A DNA stretch of 9,622 nucleotides, from positions 1-9,622 of the forward strand of contig JBJEPE010000073.1 of assembly GCA_051881075.1 (NCBI GenBank), written 5' to 3'. This document shows, in pieces, positions 6,043 to 9,622 of the stretch. Both the position numbers and the translations under genes were made by a program. How positions within the stretch are numbered: position 1 is the first letter of the stretch; the number at the start of each line of letters is the position of its first letter. The notes beneath the pieces were generated by a model that saw only the letters and a list, made by a program, of their open reading frames with translations, did no database searches and was not told the origin of the DNA. Origin of the DNA: RUG14223 sp051881075. Its GTDB lineage: Bacteria > Bacillota > Clostridia > Oscillospirales > Acutalibacteraceae.

Positions 6043-7365
6043 TTATTCAGTTATTATATCAGAAAGTTTTATGTCTGAACTAGGGTTAATATCGTATTCA
6101 CACTCTTGTACATATTTCTCATTTGGTGTAGTTATGTCATTATCCATGATATTCATAACATCAATATCTTCAACATCTTCACAGTCGTACTCATAGTAGT
6201 CTACCTGAATAAATCTAATGGAATCTTCATAAACATAAGAGTTATTGACAGATACGCCAGACTCATCTAAGAATTGGTCTAAAACAAATGTTTTGTTATT
6301 CACATTATAATAAAAGAAGTTCTCATACAACGTATCACTACTGGATGTTCTTAGAAGCAATATCTGATACTTGTTTTTATCCTCATCAAAATGTGAGATA
6401 AGAAGTAAACTATCATTACTATTAAGAGTTTCTTCATTTTTAACGTTATTTATAAGTGTAGTAGTTACCATATTCTTAATATTATTTATATTAATGTTTT
6501 CTCTCATATAGGCATATCTTTTACTATTGCTGTCGTCATAGTTATCCTCATAACTTAAACCGCTGCTATATTCTTCATCAAAATCATCCCAATTAAAATA
6601 TTTCTGCGCTTGGCATTCACTTATTGACATGCACGCAAAAGGAAGAACCATAGGCAAAACCATAAATATTATGATAAACAATGCTACGATAAAACATGAT
6701 TTATTTGATTTTGACGATCTTCTATTAGTAGTATTGTTCTGACGGAATACCGGATCACTGTGTGTTGAGTAGCTATTCTTTCTATCGTAGGACTGTACCT
6801 CATTTACGTTTACAGAATATGCACCTGATCTGTGACGTGAACGTTCATATTCCTCTACCGTTTCTACCTTATTTTTCTTTTTACCTTTTACAAGACCTAT
6901 ATCGTCAAGGTTTGAGTATGACGGTGGGATATATTTATTGTCATGGTAATCACAGTTGTTACCTGATGAGTAAGTATCATGGTATGTACACACTTTGTTG
7001 TCATTACGTGGTGTATTTTTATATGAATTATTCGTGCTGCTATTATATGTATTGGTTGTCTTTGCCGAATTTGTGCTTTGAGTGTACTTTCTAATATTAT
7101 TGCTAATATTGTTTATAGGCATATCATTACACTTAGCATGACAGGCATAACAACTTAAGGCATTAATAGCAAGCCATTGACCGCAATTACTGCATTTCTT
7201 TTTAAGCTCTGCACCGCACTTAGGGCAGTTAAATAAATTTTTGGTTACTCCTCTGCCGCAATTTGGACATTTACTAATAGATTTACCTGTAACCTGATTT
7301 TTTATACTAATTACTATTATTATTACAAACACTGCAAAAAACAGAAAACCAAAAACACCGTCCAT
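6043..7365 (-). CDS. Membrane protein with two zinc ribbons, function unknown
   Basis: I do not recognise this 440-residue protein as a named family. An N-terminal membrane segment (about 4-21) is followed by two CxxC...CxxC zinc ribbons: C33/C36/C47/C50 and C58/C61/C72/C75. A long Asn/Ser/Thr/Lys-rich linker (about 80-223) leads to a second membrane segment (about 224-246, rich in Ile/Phe/Met/Val). The C-terminal part (about 250-440) is acidic, rich in Asp/Asn/Tyr, with no known motif. The basic central region suggests it lies inside and the acidic tail outside (inference). The ATG is backed by AAGGGGG at 7372-7378, 6 nt upstream. It has its own promoter and terminator. Codon use is AT-rich, and the linker reads like a fast-evolving segment. 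Possible roles are membrane sensing or a regulatory scaffold, unproven. Confidence 0.85.
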   Translation of the reverse strand: MDGVFGFLFFAVFVIIIVISIKNQVTGKSISKCPNCGRGVTKNLFNCPKCGAELKKKCSNCGQWLAINALSCYACHAKCNDMPINNISNNIRKYTQSTNSAKTTNTYNSSTNNSYKNTPRNDNKVCTYHDTYSSGNNCDYHDNKYIPPSYSNLDDIGLVKGKKKNKVETVEEYERSRHRSGAYSVNVNEVQSYDRKNSYSTHSDPVFRQNNTTNRRSSKSNKSCFIVALFIIIFMVLPMVLPFACMSISECQAQKYFNWDDFDEEYSSGLSYEDNYDDSNSKRYAYMRENININNIKNMVTTTLINNVKNEETLNSNDSLLLISHFDEDKNKYQILLLRTSSSDTLYENFFYYNVNNKTFVLDQFLDESGVSVNNSYVYEDSIRFIQVDYYEYDCEDVEDIDVMNIMDNDITTPNEKYVQECEYDINPSSDIKLSDIITE

Positions 7366-7427
7366 AATTATCCCCCTTATAAATATTATTATAGAATATA
7401 TTTTTACATAATTCTACAATTTTAGAT

Positions 7428-7456
7428 ATTATAGCATATATTGTGTGTTAAATCAA
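7428..7456 (-). promoter_or_regulatory. Sigma-A promoter of the zinc-ribbon membrane protein gene
   Basis: On the minus strand TTGATT (7451-7456) and TATAAT (7428-7433) are 17 bp apart. The start would be near 7421, giving a leader of about 55 nt. It begins only 11 bp past the stop of the TtcA-like gene. No terminator separates the two genes, so read-through from the TtcA-like gene could also supply transcript. Confidence 0.75.
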
Positions 7457-7466
7457 GTAATTTACA

Positions 7467-8177
7467 TTACCACCCGGAAATATTTGACCTCTGCATTGCG
7501 CCTATTATCTTAGCTTTAATATCAGGATAGGTCTTTTCCCAAGCGGCTATCTGTTCCTTAAAATTTTGCCTTTCGGTAACACCGTCAGCAGGACATTTGC
7601 TTTTTGTTACGGGTAAATTCATACGCACGCTTAAATTGCTTATCATGCGTTCTTCACAGAATACCATAGGCCGTATAAGATATAGGTCCTTGCGTGACAG
7701 ATAAGTAACCGGTGAGAATGATGCGACATTGCCTCCGTTAAATATATTCATAAAGAATGTTTCAACGGCATCATCCATATGATGACCCAAAGCAAGCTTA
7801 TTACATCCGTGTTCCTTACACATATCATGCAGAATACCCCTTCTCATTCTGGCGCACAGTGAGCAAGGGTTAGTTTCCTTACGCCTGTTAAATATTATAT
7901 CACCAAGCTCTGTGCGGCGTATAATAAGCTCTGCGCCTATTTTGTCGCACAGTCTGATTATCTCTGTATAGTCTGTGGGTGTGTTATTAAAACAAGGATC
8001 TACCGCTATACCCTTGACAGTAAACTTTTTAGGATAATATGTAGATAGCAGCTTCATAGCGCACAGCAGTACAAGCGAATCTTTACCGCCTGATACTCCT
8101 ACAGCTACGGTATCGCCCTGTTCTATCATATTATATTTATCCATTGCGGCACGCATATGTCCCATTAACTTTTGCAT
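7467..8177 (-). CDS. TtcA-family PP-loop tRNA 2-thiocytidine synthetase-like protein
   Basis: Members of this cytoplasmic family adenylate and thiolate cytidine 32 of certain tRNAs, using ATP and an iron-sulphur cluster. The 236-residue protein has the PP-loop SGGKDS (29-34), then NPCSLCARMRRG with the CxxC pair C105/C108, the LGHHMDDAVET motif (130-140) and a third cysteine in KCPADG (C195). These three cysteines match the expected [4Fe-4S] ligands of TtcA. It is shorter than E. coli TtcA, as is common in Firmicutes. The ATG at 8175-8177 is preferred: AAAGGA (8185-8190) lies 7 nt upstream. An in-frame TTG at 8196-8198 would add seven residues but has no ribosome site. TilS is less likely because of the cysteine set. 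tRNA substrate specificity cannot be read here. Confidence 0.9.
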   Translation of the reverse strand: MQKLMGHMRAAMDKYNMIEQGDTVAVGVSGGKDSLVLLCAMKLLSTYYPKKFTVKGIAVDPCFNNTPTDYTEIIRLCDKIGAELIIRRTELGDIIFNRRKETNPCSLCARMRRGILHDMCKEHGCNKLALGHHMDDAVETFFMNIFNGGNVASFSPVTYLSRKDLYLIRPMVFCEERMISNLSVRMNLPVTKSKCPADGVTERQNFKEQIAAWEKTYPDIKAKIIGAMQRSNISGW

Positions 8178-8209
8178 TGCAATTTCCTTTCGTATCAAGT
8201 GCTTTCTCT

Positions 8210-8272
8210 ATACATATTATATATGTTTTTTCACAGACTTCAAGTGCGGTATTTTATATACATATTATATAT
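8210..8272 (-). repeat. Repeated 15-mer ATACATATTATATAT, two copies 48 bp apart
   Basis: Identical 15-mers occupy 8210-8224 and 8258-8272 upstream of the TtcA-like gene. The downstream-most copy holds the likely -10 of that gene. The second could supply another -10 (8264-8269), but no good -35 accompanies it. A duplicated promoter segment is plausible. Confidence 0.5.
8216..8243 (-). promoter_or_regulatory. Sigma-A promoter of the TtcA-like gene
   Basis: On the minus strand TTGAAG (8238-8243) and TATAAT (8216-8221) are 16 bp apart, giving a start near 8209 and a leader of about 32 nt before the preferred ATG. That start point also leaves little room for the TTG alternative. Confidence 0.7.
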
Positions 8273-8366
8273 AAATACGTATGGGGTTCTGTAGTAAATA
8301 CATTGTGAAAAATAAGAAATTCTAAGAGATTACACTTTTCTTTTCATTAAATATAATTATATACTA

Positions 8367-8395
8367 TTGAATTGTTTTTGAAAATAGGTTATAAT
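8367..8395 (+). promoter_or_regulatory. Sigma-A promoter of the small lipoprotein gene
   Basis: TTGAAT (8367-8372) and TATAAT (8390-8395) are 17 bp apart. The start would be near 8402, giving a leader of about 33 nt to the ATG at 8435. The interval 8244-8366 between the two divergent promoters holds no further clear element besides the second 15-mer. Confidence 0.8.
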
Positions 8396-8434
8396 TAAAA
8401 AATAGAATTTTTTGTTTTGAAAGGATTTTTAATA

Positions 8435-8959
8435 ATGAAAAGAATTTTACTTATTGCATTAGCCGCACTTATGGCATTATCTGCTACATCCTGCGGAATG
8501 GGTGCATCAAACACAGAATCCGCTACCATTGAGATTGCCTCTGTAGATGATGTTAAACTAGACGATTATGAAAACACCTTTGACGGATTGATCAATTACT
8601 TTAAAAAGATAGGTTATATACTTTGTGCTGATAACGGTGCGTCAAACACAACTCAGGTTGACCTTAATGCTGAGGCAATAGGTGCAAAGCAGGGTAAAAG
8701 ATTTAAATTTACGTATGAAGGTTCTACCGTTACCATAGAGCTGTACGAGCTTTACACAGGCGAGGGTGCAACATCAACAGACGCTCTTGAAGAGGCAAAA
8801 AAGACCGGTACACTCAATGTATTTGATATTGAGAAGTTTGAGGTACATTTTTCAAACAACAACAAGTATATGATGATCTATTTAGATAAAGATAACGATG
8901 CAGAAAACGCATCACGTAAAAAGTCAGCAATCGAACTCTTTAAAAAGTTTGACAGATAA
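8435..8959 (+). CDS. Small putative lipoprotein, function unknown
   Basis: This 174-residue protein has a lipoprotein signal: basic MKR, a hydrophobic stretch and a lipobox-like ATSC with Cys at residue 20, so it is likely anchored to the outer face of the membrane. The mature part is soluble and mixed in charge: an SVDDVKLDDYENTFDGLINYF segment, then a KKIGYILCADN segment, a short strand-rich part (KFTYEGSTVTIELYELYTG), and an acidic end with KKSAIELFKKFDR. I do not recognise a family; no catalytic motif is evident. The ATG is chosen because AAAGGA (8420-8425) lies 9 nt upstream; the in-frame TTG at 8417 overlaps that ribosome site and is unlikely. It is a single-gene transcript with its own promoter and terminator, divergent from the TtcA-like gene. 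Confidence 0.87.
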   Translation: MKRILLIALAALMALSATSCGMGASNTESATIEIASVDDVKLDDYENTFDGLINYFKKIGYILCADNGASNTTQVDLNAEAIGAKQGKRFKFTYEGSTVTIELYELYTGEGATSTDALEEAKKTGTLNVFDIEKFEVHFSNNNKYMMIYLDKDNDAENASRKKSAIELFKKFDR

Positions 8960-8991
8960 TTGTATATTATACTTATTATATATAGTATAAC

Positions 8992-9022
8992 AAAAAGGCC
9001 ACCGAATAAGGGTGGTCTTTTT
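8992..9022 (+). terminator. Intrinsic terminator of the lipoprotein gene
   Basis: AAAAAGGCCACC (8992-9003) and GGTGGTCTTTTT (9011-9022) pair with one G-U, around a 7-nt loop, and run into a T-tract. It lies 33 bp after the stop codon. The A-run on the left arm also allows some minus-strand activity. Confidence 0.9.
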
Positions 9023-9168
9023 TATACCTATGTGGGTCTTTTTAATTATAAGTTGTTTAATAAAATTAAAGCGTAGCTTGAGGTGGTTGGGAATACAAGG
9101 ACTTAGATTATGATGTATTGAATTGTATCAAGTTGACTATAAAGTTAAAATTAATGTCATTCAGTTAA

Positions 9169-9257
9169 GATGCGTGATACATACTTAATCTCACTAAAAT
9201 ACTTTGTACGCAACTCTGCCGCAGGTCTAACCTGCCGACCGCTTCGCTGAGCAAACG
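9169..9257 (+). repeat. Core module copy with ACCGCTTCGCTGAGC tail (locus 2)
   Basis: Runs from GATGCGTGATACATAC to GAGCAAACG. The last 40 bp match 3636-3675 with one difference, and the first part matches the start of the 103-bp repeats at 2976 and 3329. Confidence 0.88.
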
Positions 9258-9298
9258 GACTTATTTATATTCTTAGTTTATTGCCTGCAACATAAAGA

Positions 9299-9410
9299 TT
9301 GCTAGTCTTTTAATTAGTATGATGTGCAGACCATTGGAGTGCAGGGGCGAAGCCCCTGCAATTTCCTCCCCCTTCCTTGGGGAAGGGGGTCGGGGGATGG
9401 GGAAATAAGG
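9299..9410 (+). repeat. TTAATTAGTAT segment plus double-hairpin module, copy 2
   Basis: Positions 9299-9351 match 3749-3801 with about four differences. The overlapping 9339-9410 matches 3189-3260 with four. So the two halves are joined here but separated in locus 1, where the 3749 copy ends in a decayed hairpin. Locus 2 probably shows the more complete arrangement. Confidence 0.88.
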
Positions 9411-9477
9411 ACTAAAATTATAATGTATTGAATTAAAGCAAGATACTACAAAGTCAAAATCTCTGCATTAAATTTAA

Positions 9478-9622
9478 GATACGTGTTATGCACTTATTTA
9501 TAGCAATTACCTTGTGCGCAACTCTGCCGCAGGGTTACCCTGCCCTGCCCAACTGCAAATTCTACCTATGCAGGCGCTCATGCCGCCCTGCACCCGGCAC
9601 ATCCTTTCTTTATACGAAGAAA
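9478..9622 (+). repeat. Core module plus hairpin, copy 2 (cut by window end)
   Basis: Matches 3426-3531 apart from about 39 bp inserted within the palindromic part. The insert begins CTGCCCAACTGCAAATTC and ends GCGCTCATGC. The final hairpin arm CATCCTTTCTT and loop are present, but the closing arm is cut off. Confidence 0.85.

Larger units (their letters stand above)
9083..9622 (+). repeat. Mosaic palindrome-rich non-coding repeat locus 2
   Basis: This gene-free locus is the same family as 2976-3802 and runs off the window end. Landmarks recur every 308-310 bp: AAGGACT at 9097 and 9407, and the TGCCGCAGG core at about 9217 and 9525. Module order in one unit is AAGGACTTAG, an AT-rich part with ACTATAAAGT, GATRCGTG core, CCGCAGG/CCTGCCG palindrome, ACCGCTTCGCTGAGC, a CTTTTAATTAGTAT segment, then the double hairpin. 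The 60 bp between the preceding terminator and this locus hold nothing recognisable. Confidence 0.85.

Noticed and set aside
6762..7094. Plus-strand open frame opposite the zinc-ribbon membrane protein gene
   Set aside because: Antisense to the low-complexity linker of a gene with a good promoter and ribosome site; no supporting signals of its own.
8178..8198. TTG start adding seven residues to the TtcA-like protein
   Set aside because: The extra codons overlap the ribosome-binding site AAAGGA that serves the downstream ATG, and no ribosome site precedes the TTG.
8417..8434. TTG start adding six residues to the lipoprotein
   Set aside because: It overlaps the AAAGGA ribosome site and would spoil a normal MKR lipoprotein signal start.

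Overview
The window looks like an AT-rich Gram-positive chromosome, most probably a gut-type clostridium (Ruminococcaceae/Oscillospiraceae-like). The evidence is strong Shine-Dalgarno sites, consensus sigma-A promoters with 16-17 bp spacers, a 3D-domain cell-wall protein of the YabE/RpfB type, a short TtcA-type PP-loop enzyme and a wall-anchor-like C-terminal tail. The taxon is an inference; no rRNA or other marker gene is present.

Layout. Positions 2-457 (+) hold the 3' end of a gene made of 27-residue acidic tandem repeats. It converges on a secreted 5'-nucleotidase-family gene (575-2740, -), and the two share a bidirectional terminator (489-525). Positions 2741-4267 carry no gene: a leader/promoter zone, then a mosaic of palindrome-rich non-coding repeats (2976-3802), then an AT-rich stretch with many DnaA-box-like 9-mers (3907-4142). 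Next on the minus strand come a YabE/RpfB-like DUF348-G5-3D protein (4268-5482) with a perfect consensus promoter and a leader of about 140 nt, a hairpin-rich gap (5657-6042), an unrecognised membrane protein with two zinc ribbons (6043-7365) with its own promoter, and a TtcA-family tRNA thiolase (7467-8177). A divergent promoter region separates that gene from a small putative lipoprotein (8435-8959, +) with a clear terminator. Positions 9083-9622 return to the same mosaic repeat family as 2976-3802, here with a period of about 310 bp, and run off the window end.

Genes working together. No multi-gene pathway is visible; each gene seems to have its own promoter and/or terminator. The theme is cell-surface and envelope functions (nucleotidase, 3D protein, zinc-ribbon membrane protein, lipoprotein) plus one tRNA-modification enzyme. 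The least ordinary content is non-coding: the two mosaic repeat loci, the DnaA-box-like cluster and the structured gap upstream of the 3D gene. No complete new defence or mobile system is recognisable.
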